Source: Siniperca chuatsi
Lineage: Eukaryota; Chordata; Actinopteri; Centrarchiformes; Sinipercidae
Direction of reading: 5' to 3'
DNA: 64,000 nt
Assembly (NCBI RefSeq): GCF_020085105.1
Contig: NC_058045.1
Location: forward strand, 10,487,833 to 10,551,832
The notes below the pieces were generated by a model that was not told where the DNA came from, made no database searches, and was given only the letters and a program-made list of their open reading frames with translations. This document shows positions 10,701-25,700 of this stretch, piece after piece. Position 1 is the first letter of the stretch; every line of letters begins with the position of its first letter. Made by a program: the position numbers and the translations under genes.

Positions 10701-13700
10701 ATGCAAGCCAAATATCAGCTTTTAATACTTCCTGACATTTCAGTCACAACTTTAAGGTGTGGGAAGGTATTTTGATTTGATAGATTGATGAGCGTTGTGG
10801 GTGACTTACGGTTTTGAGAAACCTTTTGCGGTGAGCCATGCGATCACCTGCTCTGCGTTTGAGTCAAAGGTGAGCGGCACTTGGCTGCCAGATGATCGCT
10901 CCACGCGGAACTTCCTGGCGGGCGGCTGGCTTTTGTTAGCAGTGATCATCATCAATAACTCATTGTTGACCTCATCCATCACTGCAGTACAGAAACAGGA
11001 CGGCAGCAGAGGTCAGAGCAAGAGTAACAACTTGTAAGTGCTGCTTTAGAAAAAAAAACCATCTGTAATTCTGACTTTGTTTACTTTTTTGTGTTCACTC
11101 ACTTTTGTCTTTGGGTCTACTCTTGTTGAAGCTGTCTCCATAAATCTGAGAACCAGGAGGTGACATCCTGTAGCCTTGCTGCACACACACAGAAACAAAC
11201 ACAAACACAGTTCACGAGAAAGCAACCGCAGCCAGTATTATTCCAAAAACAGGTTCCTCTTTCGTCGATACTTTTTTGCCCAGGAGCCAAAAGCAAAATA
11301 TGTGTGTAAAAGAATTTCACACCTGGAAGAGTAGCTGCATGCAGTACCTGCTGCAGGTCGCTGGTGAAACTGCATGCAGTGTGAATGCTTTGCAGTACGT
11401 GTCTATGGGAATGTGTTCTTTCAGTGAGAGTGGGAACACGATGTGTAGGGTCACAACAAGCGCAGAGAGTTTGTACACAAAGCTGTGAATGTTCTTCCTT
11501 TTCCGTTCTTCAATTTATCTAGGCTTTTTATTCATCTGATTAATTATTTATCTGTGGAAAATCTCTCCTGCACTTTGTACCGAATGTGTCATCTGTTTGT
11601 GTAATAATAATCTTTTGTACTTTTGAAACATAAGCAACAAAGCCTAGCTACAAAACAAATTCATCCACAAGCAGTGATGAAGAAACCTTGATCAGTCTCA
11701 TTATCTTATACTTTAGTTCCCAGAATTCATTCTGACACCTCGTGACAACACACCTGAGCTTGTGCCATGACATCACATTGCCTATGGGAACTCTAAAAAT
11801 ACACCTCGCAACCACAGAATAGGCTCAGAAATGCCAGAATGTGACACCAATGGCTGAGTTTTTAACATTGCTATCAGAAAAGTGTTATGGGTGTTAATCA
11901 AAGAGTGTAATGTTAATGCACTGCATGTATAGTGCAGCAGTGTGTACAGCAGGTCACCTGGCTATAGACGGCTTCAGGCTCCTCTATCTTCACAACGTCC
12001 AGGATGTTAAATGGGACGTAGCCGGACTGGCCACTGCGATTCCGTAGTTTCCACCACTGTTTGTCATCCTCTATCACCTGCGAGACAAATTTCACATCTC
12101 ACTCCACAGCACTGAAAAACTGTAATTAAACTCAAGTCTTGTGTGACACACACTCTTGACCTGGATACAGCTGAAATTGCTTCAGTGCTGGCGATGACCT
12201 TTCATTTTTACTGTTTGTTTACAGCAGGCACAATCACATTTAGCAAAGTTGAGGTGTTTAACTTCACAGAAGGCAAGGAAAGTTTAGCTACAATGCACAT
12301 CTGAATTTAGTTCAAATGTAGTCAATCTTCACACGAAGGGCAAGATAATATCACATTGTTATTACCTCGAGGATTTCATCCTGCAGCACTGACAGCTCGT
12401 TGGCATTCCGTGCTACAAAGTGGTAACGAATTTTGGCATATTTGCGAGTCTGTGGTATCCCATTGTAAGACCTGTTGAGACACATGGTATCTTGTCATCA
12501 CAGTTTGACATGTTTTTGTGCATGTAAGCGACAGCAAAGTGTGTGAAAGACTTCATTACTTACCCATTTGACGAGCTTGAGGAGTGAGTTCCATAAAACT
12601 GAAAAAACAGACAGACTGTTACATTTTCAAGAGTTGGGACCTTTAATGGTCAGTACATTCACTGGTGGATAACAAACAAAACCCTTACGTCCTCTGATGA
12701 CTGTTTTCTGTAATTGGGGCTGGTGGGAGACGCCAGTGGCCCCATGGATCCCTCTGTTTCCCATGGGGCCGTCCTGAAGAGCTCTGCCGGTGGCTCCCAG
12801 CCGTTACGAAACTTTGGGTAATAAGGAGGAGCACACTGATCCCTTGGCCACTCTGCTCTGCAGGAGGAGGAGGAGGAGGAGGAGGGACGGGACGGTCAAA
12901 AGATGACCTTTAAGCTACACATCTGTACAGACAGAGCCAGCTATAATAATGCACCTATGTCTAAGTGTCCAATAGCTCCTGATGGTCAAGCCAGTACCTT
13001 GCATGGCAGCTCGCAGCCATCAAAATGTGAGTGTGTGTGAATGAGAGGCAAATTGTTAAGTATTTTGGATAAAAGTGCTATATTAATGCAGCCATTTATG
13101 TACCTGGGTGTGGTCCATCCTTCCCCCAGCAGCTCAAAGATGGTCATCTCTTTGGGGGAGAGGTGTCCCCGCAGGAAGTCGACAGCATCTTTGGAAAGGT
13201 GAGGGGAGATTACTGAACGCACCAGGTCAGGACTTCCACAGCTCTGCAGCACCTGTGGATGCATTCAGACGTTTATTAATTGATTACACAAGAAAAGACA
13301 TATTTTCAGTATATGTATTACATTTAGATGTGTATCATTTCAACTTTTTCAATATCGGTACCAATATGATACCTGAATTTTGTTGCTGGTACCAAAACAT
13401 TACTTTTTTCAACACCTTGGTTTAAAGAATATATAAAAATATTTTTCTACTTAATGCTTTTTCATTCATGAAAATATGCCTCAATGCATCAGTGTTAATG
13501 TTGTCTAAACACAAGGAGCCGCTCCAGAACTTTCCTGTATAAAACACAGTTTAAAATTAGCATTTTTCCTAATTTCTTAAATTGAATCAAGAAATATTGG
13601 ATTAAAGAATAAGTAAACAAGAGGAAGGATCTGACCAAACATTCAGTGTCAATTTTGAAATCTTGATACTTGAAAGTTTTCGATACTTAATCCTCTGGAG

Positions 13701-16695
13701 ACATTTTTCCAATATATATATATATATTTATAAAGTATTGAGGAATTATATCCAGCCCTACTATTAACTAGGGAAAGAAAACAATATATTTTTGCTATTT
13801 AATCCAAAGACACTTTTTAGAAGGTATGAAAGCAATAAACAGCAATAAACAACAGCAGCATCTCTTTTAAATACACTAAAATATGGATTCAAGGCATCTT
13901 ATTTACACTATAAAACAACTGCTGCATGTTGAGATTGTAGAGAACAGCTAGTGACTGTGGGGGCATTTTGAATGTTACTGCTTCTGCTTTATCTCAACCT
14001 TATCAAGCAAATCCAACGTGTCCAGAGGTTACTGCACCATATCAATGCAGGGCATAATCAAAGCTCTGTGTTTCTACCCAGCAGTATCGAAGGTGTGGCT
14101 GAACACTGCGTCTTTGGAAACCAACATTATGTAATTGTGGCTGCACCTGAGTCAGAGTGAAAGCCACGTCGCTCCAGTCTGGTGAGAGTTTAGCAGAGCG
14201 GCAGTGGGTGTGATGCCATAAAAAATAAAAACAATAAGAGGAATGTCTGATGGCAACAATGCAAAACACTGAACTGTTTTCATTCTGTGCACTTGAAAAA
14301 AGCTCAGTGTATTTTTGTCAGATGTGCCTGTGGGCTCAGTCAACACTGAGTGTACCCAATGACATAGAAAACTTATTTTAGCGTTACATGGATTTACACT
14401 GTTAACATTGAGAAAAATCACCATGTGTTCAGGATAATGGCATATCCTGTAAGACAGCCTTCATCCACATAAACCTGTTTAACATCAGATTTAAAGCTCT
14501 TACCAGCTCCAGAGGCCCGAAGAGGAAGTGAACCAGCTCAGATGCACTTGGATTCTGTATGTGTTTCTTCAGTTTGGCCTGCAGGGGGCGCAGTGACAGA
14601 CACAAAGTGAGAAGGAGGTGATGAAGAGAGGGCAATTGATGAACGTGATGAACGGGGGAGGTTAGGAGCTGTGATATCTCACCAAGAGGTTGAAGGCCAG
14701 CTTCAGTTTCTGCAGGCTATCAATGAACTCTGCTTCGGAGGGGGGCTTGGCTCGCAGGGTCAGCATGCCCTCTGAAAACAACCAGAGCAACAATGACCAC
14801 ACACAGACTCCAGAGTTACCAGCCTTCCATATAGACATATTACAGACAGGACACAGGTTTCACTCTCTGGCCCCGGTTCAAAGCCATAAACCTAAATGTT
14901 ATTTTTTCATCTCTACTAAAGCTTACAACTTACATCTCCAGTGAAATAATGGTTAGCAATACAATGATGGTTAGTTAATAAAGAGCTTGGCCAGAGAGTA
15001 AAAGCCCAAAAAAGAATGTTTCAGGGTTTCTCAACTTATGACCCAAAAGGTCCCAAAATTCTCACAACCCCAGAAATCAGAGTTATATAATGTGGATTTG
15101 AGTATGATATTCCTTTTAAACTGTATTTTCAGGGGTTTGGAAGTTCTAAATTACATAAAGGTTATGACATATCAGACCTACTTATTTAATCTATAAATTA
15201 GAAATATATTTAAAAAACATAGCAATTAATACATAAGTCTTCCAAATCATTTGATCAACAAGTGAACCCACATGGGATTCTGACCAAGTTGAGAAACTGA
15301 TTCTCTTGATAGAGAATACATAACTTTCAGCACATCTGTCTCTGTCATGGACAACACATGGTTTGCCCCTGACCAGGCGCACAGAAAACAACACATCGTG
15401 TTTGTTAGAGTCACATGTATGTTACATGTGCAGTATGGTATAGACTTGCTGCACACGGAACAAGGGGCGTTGAAATAAATACACAGCATCACACAACTGC
15501 CAGCTTTTGGATCAGCAACATGTTACAGTAATTAATTATTTTGGACAGCAATAATTAGGGGAACCAACTGCTATCACACTTTCAGTCCATAAATAAGCTG
15601 ATGCTTTTGGTTTCAATCCCTGTAAAGATTAACATTTTTTTACTCATTTAATCTGCATCTCATGCAAAATTAAACTGAATTTTGCTTTTTTTTGGTGTTG
15701 CCAATATTTTGACTTTGTCAGGCAAAAACATTGTAATTCAGACAGGAGCACACTGACAGAAATAAGGAAAAATAAAAATACACCAGATCAGCACTCCTAG
15801 CGATTGAAAAGGTAATATAATTACAGCAGCTATGACAATTGAGTAATGAGTATTGTGTTACTTAACAGAACCCCAAACTAGGCACCAGTACCACACATGC
15901 GTCACTGGACGAGAGTCCCGGGCCACGGGACACAAAAAGACACAAACATGGCGGCATGAGCAATATGAACATATTGTCACTGCATTCGTGCCAACACATC
16001 AGAAGAAAGGGAGACAGACCTGCTGGTCCTTTCTTCTTATTCTTCTTACTCTTGTTGCGATGGTTGAGCTGGGAAAAGGCCTCTGCTGCCTTTTGCAACC
16101 GCGCCACAAAGATCTCTATGTCATCCAGGGCACAGTTGAGGATTTGCTGAGGGAGACAAATCCTGGCGTTTAGCATGAAGAGTATAGCATTATGAGACGG
16201 TGAAGGGAGCTCTGTAATGTAATGACAGGTGTCACTGTGGGTAAAAAAACACTCACCACATCCTTCTCAATGCGCTGGGCCAGCTTTTCATGTGACTCTG
16301 CGTCATTTTGTCCGGAGGCTCGTCTGGCTATATCCAAACACAAAACAGCTCATGTAATTAAACAAAAACACATTGATATGAATGCTAATATTCTAAGAAC
16401 ATACTTGTGAATATATGTGAGCTGTGCATGTAACAAGTGCTTTCTTTTGAGTGCATGCACAGTATGTGTATTCTCACCCTGTGTCTTTGTGGCTTCCACT
16501 CGTCCCTTCGCAGCAGGTGAGGGGCCCTTAGGGGCTGAGGGGGGAAGGATGGTTTCTCTGTGACGCTTCATTTTCTCCTGGTTTACCCTGAAGGAAAAGG
16601 AGGAGGAATCGAGACCTTCAGCACCCTTACATCCAGTTAGCTAACTACTAATTACATGTCAGTGTCACCTCCTTCAATGTGTATTTGACTGCATA

Positions 16696-16743
<48 letters not shown>

Positions 16744-19700
16744 TTCTGCAAAACTGTTCTCACTTCAGAGTCTGAAGCCTCATTTTCTTTCCATGCTTGT
16801 TGTCTCCAATGGCACTGTCTATATCCGCATGAACCATCTCAGCCTGAATTAAGTGAGGAGAGACACACAGAGTCAAACTTAACATACGTTTGAACAGTTT
16901 TACAGTTGACATCACTATGCCGTTTCACTGGCAGCCATGCCATACTTAAGGAAAACATTTCTGTCTCCACCTTTCGATCCCCTAGATCCAATTGCAATAT
17001 TGGCATGTCAAACTGAATGCTGAAAGTTTGTAGTTTAATATCTCTTTGCAAACTGACAATAATATCTACCTCATGATGAATTTTACATATTCTAAATTGG
17101 ACAAAGTGATCGATTAGATTCTATCTGAACAGGAACGCAATTGGCATGCATGGTGTGAATTGTTTTATTTCCTGTTTCTAATATTCTGTCATTTGGATTT
17201 CAAGTCTACAACCAAAGGCATCGAAGTTACTTATAATTCATTCATATTTTCCAATCTTTTCATCTGTTATCAGAAAAATGACCCAGGTTTTGCTGTTGTT
17301 CCAGACAGACATTAGAAAGGTCTTCAGTGTGAACGTTTTTATACTGCATCTAAAAACCTACAAACAGGCCTTGCACTGACAAGTTTATGTTGTTTAAGAG
17401 CAAACTTTGTCCATTTGTTTGTTTATAATGACTTGTGAAGCACTCTGTGATGCTTGCTCTACAAAAGTGCGAAATAAATAAACTTAACTCGCTCAATGTG
17501 CTGTACATATTTACATACAGCCAATGATGGTGAAATGAAATACATCAGTGTACCACAAAAACATTTGAGCTTTTCTCCCAAAACCACATCTTTAAGATTT
17601 TGAACATATCGCGCTTTCCTATTCTTTCTTCACATTAAATGACAGGGGCATCACAGTTTTTTTACACTTTCATTTATATTCTTTCAATAAAAAGCCAAAT
17701 ATGAGCTATATGTGATAAACCAAAGGTCGTTTTATTCATATCCTTCCACCCCCATCAGTGTTTATAAGCCCAATTATGATGATCAACAGTTTCTTGTAAG
17801 CTCTTTCTTTGAACTTATTAGTAGTGATTCTGAACTATATAAGTATTGTCTTTACACTAAGTTATAGTATTACACCCTTTCAGTGATAGATCATCCCTTC
17901 AGCAAATATCTCTGAACAAGGCTGCAAAAAATGTAAAAGGATACACACAAACACACTGCCACCAACAGCACTAAAATCTGACCTGGCGCTCCAACAACAG
18001 CAGCTTGGGATTTATGAATGATACAAAACACAAAGCCAACCATGCACGGACAACTAAGCCAAGCATGTAATGTTCTAACTGAGACTCACCTCCACCTCGT
18101 CACAGTGGAAGAAGTGGATGTCGGGTCTGTGCTGCTCCTTGTCCTGACACACCAGCAGCAGCACGGAGGGGTAACGTGTCTGATTCAGGACCGTTTGACT
18201 CAGGTGGATGATGGGCAGAGGGAAGTTCTCCAACTCTTCCTGCAAGAGCACAATAAAGGAATGGTTAGAGGGAAAGATGTGGAGGCAGGGAAAGAGCAAG
18301 ATACTATCTGAGTAGGCCAAGGCCTCAGTAAGATAAAACAATACTACAAATAGTAGATGTGTTTGAGGAATAGTTTGATATTTAAAAAAATATGTTTTTC
18401 TTACTGAGAGAATATGAAGCTACAACCAGCAGCCAGTTATCTTAGCTTAGCACAAAGACTGGAAACAGGGGAAAACAGCTAGCCTGACTCTGTTCAACAG
18501 TAACAAAATTCTCATCCCAGCAACTCTAAAACTCACCAATTAACACATTATATCTTGTTTGTTTAATCGAAAAAATCGAACTGTAAAAATGAACATTAGT
18601 GCTTTTACAGGGAATTCTGTGTGATTTTGTTATATTTGGACAAAGCCAGGCTAGCTGCTTCCCCCTGCTTCCAGTCTTCATGCTAAGCTAAGCTAACTGG
18701 CTGCTACATAATGAACCGACAAACATCAGAATGATATTAAGTTTCTCATCAAATTTGCTGCAAGAAAGCAAATAAGCGCCTTTGCCAAAATGTCCAACTA
18801 TTTCTTTAAAGGCTTTTCATTGTGTGAACAATGTGTGTGGACACAATCATAATCACGTAAGACATTATGACATGTATGTAAAAGATAAATGTTTAGAGAA
18901 TATTCATAAAATACATTGATGGCTGCATATTTTTGTCATATATTCCATCCATTAGCTATAACCGCTTTTTACGAGGGGGCTGGAACCAATCCCAACAGAC
19001 ACGCGGCAAGAGAATGTAAAATGCTATTCATATAAATGTGTATGTTATTTTATTTAATTGCCACATTTATTCAAAACTTAAATAGGCACCTGAGCAATTT
19101 AGTATTGCACTTTCATAAAGTTGGGAGACTTGTGAGAAAAAAGAATGGTCAATATCGATCCTGTTTTTTAGCTCCAAAAACACTGGATCCTACAATTCCC
19201 ATAATGCATCTTTAATTAGACACTACCCAGCCTGGTTAAATGCTCACGTCTTTTTTTAAACTCCATGTCCCCACTTTGTAATGCACCCTTTCTGACAAAT
19301 CTCCTCCAGAGCCACAGAATACACGATATTTTCACAGGCTGAGTAATTCTCCCAGTGACTCATAAATTGACTTGACAGCATACTTCAATTCAAACACTTG
19401 CTTGCTGGCAAATACGTTATGCTGTAAATCACAAACACAAATGAATGACTGTAAATGTGCCATTTATTGCACGTTAACATAATTTGATGATGATGGTGCA
19501 TGATGTGTGGACAGCCGTACCTGTGTGTCACAGTCCAGCAGTCTGACCGCCTTGTCGGTGACCTGCAGGAGCATCTCCTGGGTCCAGATTTTGTCTTTTG
19601 AGTCCAGAAGGACCAATTTCTTGATGGCATCGTCCACTGTGGCAATGGACTCTGTCTTGTCCATAATGAATGTGGAGAGATGCTGAGGAGAAAACAGTGG

Positions 19701-22700
19701 ATTTGTAAATGAAGGATAAGAGTTTTGGCTGTGAGGGGACTATGACTGGTGTGAACTAAAAACAAAAGCTGTATGGAAAGTAGAAAGGGTATGCTTTGGA
19801 AAGTTGATGGGTGTAATGTGAAATATACATTATTTCTAATAAACTGGCTGTATTAAAATAATACTTTGACATTTTGGGAAATATACTTGTTCGCTTTCTT
19901 GCAGAAAGAAAAACAATACCACTATCATATCTGTCCATTCAGTGTGAAGGTGGAGCCAGCAGCATTTAAAGAAATCCTTTCTGCACAGACATGGGACATA
20001 GTTCAACACCATCCCTGACCTGAAACATGTCTCTGACTCAATCTTTTCAACATCAAATCCCGACTGCTGCAATCAGAGGCCTGATTGCTACATTATGATA
20101 GAGTTCCCGTAAATGAGATGGAATCTAGAGATTTACAGTGTGTCAGCTTTTATGTCTGGGCAACAAACCAAGACACCATAACATTTATAGTAAGTGCTTT
20201 ACTTTTTTCATATGAGGTTCAGTGATCTTTTTAAAATTATAAATCCATCATTTCTAAACTTCAAGTATAAGATTGTCTTTCCTTTTTTAAGCCTTTTTTG
20301 TATTTTGTCATTTTTGGATAGTTTACAGTAAAGTGTGACAGGAAACACTGAGATAGAGAGAGAGGAATGACTTGGAACAAAGGTCCTCTGCTCAAACTGA
20401 AGACGTAATGGTTATGGGGTTTAATGGGTTACAAGAACGCCTCAGTTATTTGATTTTCCATCTTAATTGCTCTTTTTTCCCCTATCTATTCTTTATCAAT
20501 ATCATTTTATGTTATCTCTGATACTTTTATTTATCTCCCTAATCACAAGGCAGGTGAACAGGCACCATATGCATTAGCAACGAAATAATAATAATACAGT
20601 AAATTATATGAAAAAGTAAATAAAACATTTAAATAATACAGAATGATGATACACAGTATGCAATGCATAGGAAACGTCTCGGATCTACTCATAGTAAGTG
20701 ATCCTATAAAAAAGATTAACTTTTTATTTACACTTTAATGAGTAATAAAATGATTTTTAACCTAAATAATAAGTAAAGGTAAAGCGCGCTACAGTGCCTC
20801 TCACACTGACCCATTTAGCTTCCTCAGGCATATTTGCATTGAATAAATATGCAGTGATTGAGTTTCAAATCTTTTACAGAGCTTTCTATTTTTACATATA
20901 TTTTTCTTTATTTCTAAAACTTTTCAAGTATGCAGGAACAAAATTATAACACGCAACTTTAATTTTTCAGAGAGACAGAAACAGAGCAGATCTTACCTCA
21001 ACATGATACTGCGATGTCTCATGCATGATGAAATTGGAGTTGGAGTATTTTTTCCTCTGTTCTGTTGATAAGAAAATGAAAATATTAAGAGTGAGAAACC
21101 ACCAAGTTCTGCCTGCGATCGTACTGTATATGTAAATATATCCTACTATGTAAACAGCCAGTTGTGACACTGACCTAAAGTCCACATGTTGCCGTTTCAG
21201 CAGAGGGAACAGATTAATCGAAATGCTAATGTGCAAGCTGAAAAGACCAGCAGGGCAATAAGGAAGTGACAAAGACACGTAAGGTGTGTATGTTTTTTTT
21301 TTTTTATGGGGCAACTGTAGACGTCATAGTCAACTATAGTGTTAGATATTTACATAAACATTGTATGTACAGTAAGATGATTGTCTTAGACACATGATAG
21401 TGTATTTTACAGTATACTTGACAACAGCCCAGTAAAAACTACAGGGGCTTTTATCTGCAAGAAATGCAATAGTGGTCAAACTATACTTGTGACATTACAT
21501 CTTTTTGCATAATCAATGGTTTTACAGAGGGCAAAGAAAATGGAACAGACGCATCTGAGAATTTAATTATTAAATCTCATACCAAAGAGTCTTTGTGACT
21601 TGATTTGTGCTATCTCACATTATAGTATGTTGGCCAGGCTGGCATTAAATCTCACTCCATCTGATGCACCTATGATTTACTGCAGGGTCAAAGACCAGCA
21701 GCACCATGCTCACTTCCTCATCTGTGGCACTGTATTGTAAACTATCACCAACCTTATAGATGGTAAAAGTGCTGTAAAGTTAGCCAGAAATGCTGTCATT
21801 CTCAGTACACACCTGTTGAGTAGTAAGGCAGGTGAGGGTACCGTAAATAGCAAGTGGAACGTAAATTATTTTCTGTCAATGCTACCAGTGACTTTAACAG
21901 AGTTAACACCAAAGTTAAAGATCCACTCCAGAAATGTTTTAAGACATATAAAACACTCTGCTGTGAATAATAATTTGTGTCTGATGTGGTTTTTACACAA
22001 AAAATTAAAAAATGTAATAAACTACTTACACATTCTTCAATGCACAACTACTCCTTTTCCCTCTTTTAAAAATCCAGAAACTATGAATATACAAATATTT
22101 TTCGTTTCACAACTACTAGACACAAGATAATTCCTAATTCACTGAAAAATCAGTGTACTATATGAGCACTGGAGGTTTCAAGTTTCCACATCAAACTTGA
22201 GTAAGATGCATACTGGACCACTTCTCGGACTCAGATTTAAGGTGGGCACAGAGAAAAACGCTCCACTTCAGCAGATGAATGTGAAAACAATTCAACAAAA
22301 AGATCAAACATCACAGTGAAGTAACAATAAGCAAAATACATTTTTGAGTGGAGGGGACTTTAAACCTGCAATAACAATTTTTTTTTTTTTGGCCACTTGG
22401 AGCCAGTGGAAACAAGTTGTAAACACAACATTTACATATCATCATTAAATTGATATGGTGAACTTACACATCCAGTAGTTATGGAGCAACATTATCATTA
22501 ATCTGAAATCGCTGTTTATGTCCACACCTCTACCAACTCTTAAGGGAAATATCTGGATCATTAGATACTAAATGCTCCACTATGTTCACCACCAGCTAGT
22601 CGCTAACTGTGTCTGCTGTTTGGTGCTGAAAACAGCTGCCTGCTGCGGCTGAAAGCGACACTATGAGAACGGTGAGAGTGAAACAAAACAGTAAAGTTGC

Positions 22701-25700
22701 TGCTGGACATCTAAACAATGAGCTGAAACTCACTATAAAGCTCCGTAAAGTCGAGGGCAGATTCAGGTGATAATTCTCTGTAGGTTCATCACTACGAGCG
22801 ACCCCTTTCACATTGTCATATTGTTTTTACATTTTCATTTGATTCATGGATATTCTAAAAATACTGATTATAGCTGCTTTAAAGTTTGAGAAAGATTTCA
22901 AAAAAGCATTAAAATCAACTGCAATTTTTCAAAACCAGCACAAGATATCAAAAAATTGATTTAGACCAATAAAATTCGAATGTGGTGACCCCTTTGAAAA
23001 GTTTGAAAGACATTTGTAGACACTGGAGCTTGTCAAAAATGCATTGTTCACAGCATTGTGTGTACTGTTGGCCTGGACCATTGTTTTTTTAACTGGCCAA
23101 TGTTAAATGAGTGTGCCAGTGTGCTCATTGACCTATTTACCAGGTGAATAATCTGCAGGTAACAATTACGGTTAAATGAGAGCATGTTCCTATCAACTCC
23201 ACTGCCAGATCTCCTATCAGGTCTCTTTCTGTCCCCCACCCAACAGAGTCAACATTTTGATGCCACACAGGTTTTCTATTCATACAGACATTCAGCCACA
23301 TTTCGCTTTATGTGTTTTATGTTGAAAGCAATACAAAAGCCCTGCTGTTTGTATAACACTTAACAAAATGTGTGTCAAGGCCTAAAGTAAATTCTAATAT
23401 TTGATATCCCCTTTTTGATGTTTCAGTGATGTAAACCTGCTTCATACAGCTCTTATATGTTCATAGCACTGAAAAAAGATTTAGAGGGATTGACTTTATA
23501 TCCATGCAACCGCTGTCACTGTCCAAATGACGCAAGCATGTGTCTTTCCTGTTCCTGCCATTTCCTCTCTGCTGATTCCTTCCTGCTCAGCTCCCCACAG
23601 GTGAAACACAAGTGTCAGGTGTTGTTCTGAAAGTCGAGCTCGCCCCATGTCTTATTAATGACTGACATTTATGCCAATCAATTCACAGTGCTGCAACAGC
23701 GTGCAATAAGAGCCACTTAGCAGGCAGATGGGCAGATCCTCAGGGCTCTTCAGAGTCAATGACCAGTGATAAACATGGCTTCTTGGCAGATTATCAAACC
23801 AATACATGTCCCAAATCAATCAGACAATCCGACCTCCCTAATAACTGAGTTAACAAACTGAGTTCTGATATTTAACCTGACTCAACCCAAAACCAAGAGA
23901 GCAACAATTTTTATACAATGTCTTGAAACTGTTTAAATTTGAGTTTGAGTTAATAATAACAATACAGTCCTGTGTCATAACATCAAAAGGCTGAATGGCT
24001 CCAACCATCCATATAACTCAAACAATAAGCAATTGTGTTAGCACAAGCTCATGACCTGATTTATTTATTTTTTGTGCTAACTGCAGGCCACCCTTTGGAT
24101 ACTATGTCCACAAAGATTTGGCCATATGTCACCAGAAAGTATCACATCAACACACATCACAGCCTGATTCACCTCAGAGTCAAACTAATGTAAAACAAAT
24201 GAATACAGGTTTACATCGTGCATTTGTGTATGAGAGCAGCAAGAGGCCAAATACATAACATTATTTTGTAAAATACAGCCACTGAAAACATTGCTTTAAC
24301 AGAGACAAATAGACATAACAACTGCATAAACAAGGCTGAGTGACAGAAATTACACTACAAGTACAGGACATTCAACTGAATTTCATACATACACAGACGC
24401 ATTAAAGAAAAACAGTGGAGCAGGACACAATAAAAGTCTTTCTACAAATTTTACCTGACAGAGACATGCTCCTCAACCACAAACCGAGAAACTCAAGAAA
24501 GCTGCTGGATGATCTGAAGTCCAGGGATGATGATGAGCCTGATGTGGCGACTCTCTGCTCTACCCTAAACTTGCTGATAACAGATCAGGGAGGAGGACCT
24601 GTGTATCATTTGCATCAGTTATCTGCTGTCCTGCACTGTGTGACTGACGGGGAGTTTTGCGTACAGGAGATTGAGCTGGGACTTTTGCTGTTGTTCCTTT
24701 ACATGTTTATTCAGCAAGGAGCGAGCAACAGACCTCCAAATATCTCCCACTCCCAGGAGGACAGGCATGCTGCGGTCATCCTGCAGTGAGAAAGTAGTGG
24801 TGACCATCTGCCACACAAGATGAGACGAGCCAATGGAAAACAGCATTGCCTCATCACACATGCAGTGGGATATTTCACAGAGATCACAGGAGAGGGTGCA
24901 TCCTGTGGATATTTGGATGACTTAACGGCACAAAAATGTTTCACAGACAACGAGGTGCACAGTCAGATGGTTTGGGAACATCTTGCATCCCTACAATACC
25001 ATCATCTGTCATTTGAGGCCATTCTAAATTTGGAACAGTACAGTCATGCATGAGAGCAGGTTGTTCTGTCATTCCTCGGTGTAGGTTTCTATCGGGGCCT
25101 ATGATATGCTGTACAATGTTCCTCTATGTTAGCAGTGTGGAAGGAGGTGCTGGCAGGGACCAGTGAGCTAATGTCTGAGGCAGCGCGGGGAGGACCAGAG
25201 GTGAGCAAGAGGCTGTGCCCGCCTTTTCCTTTCCATATTTCAATGCGTCTTTTATTCACCTGCAAGAAATGGGCATCCACACCCTGTTCCAACCACAGGC
25301 ACACCCTGCACTCCCTGCTAATGTAACATAGAGCATTTCAGTCACACCCACACCCTAGCACAAGTATGCAAGAGCTAAAATAAATCGTCATGTTATAACT
25401 GCATTACTGAGTTTCACCTTCAATCCTTCAATTCAAAGTATGCACAAAGACTGAAAGTTAGACAAGATAAATATATACGTCTGCACACAATGTGACTACA
25501 AAGAGCAGACAAACAACAAAAAGCCTGATGCATCTGTCAACAAATCCCAGCATGCTGTGCAGGCCTGGCACAGAGCTGGAAACTCATGTTCCCTTCAGGA
25601 GCCCAGCCTCCCTCCCATGTCCCTCAGTGTCTGACAGAGGTGTCAGCAGCCTGAGCATAACGGGGCCCCTCAGCAAGACCTTGGCTCCCTCTTATCACTG

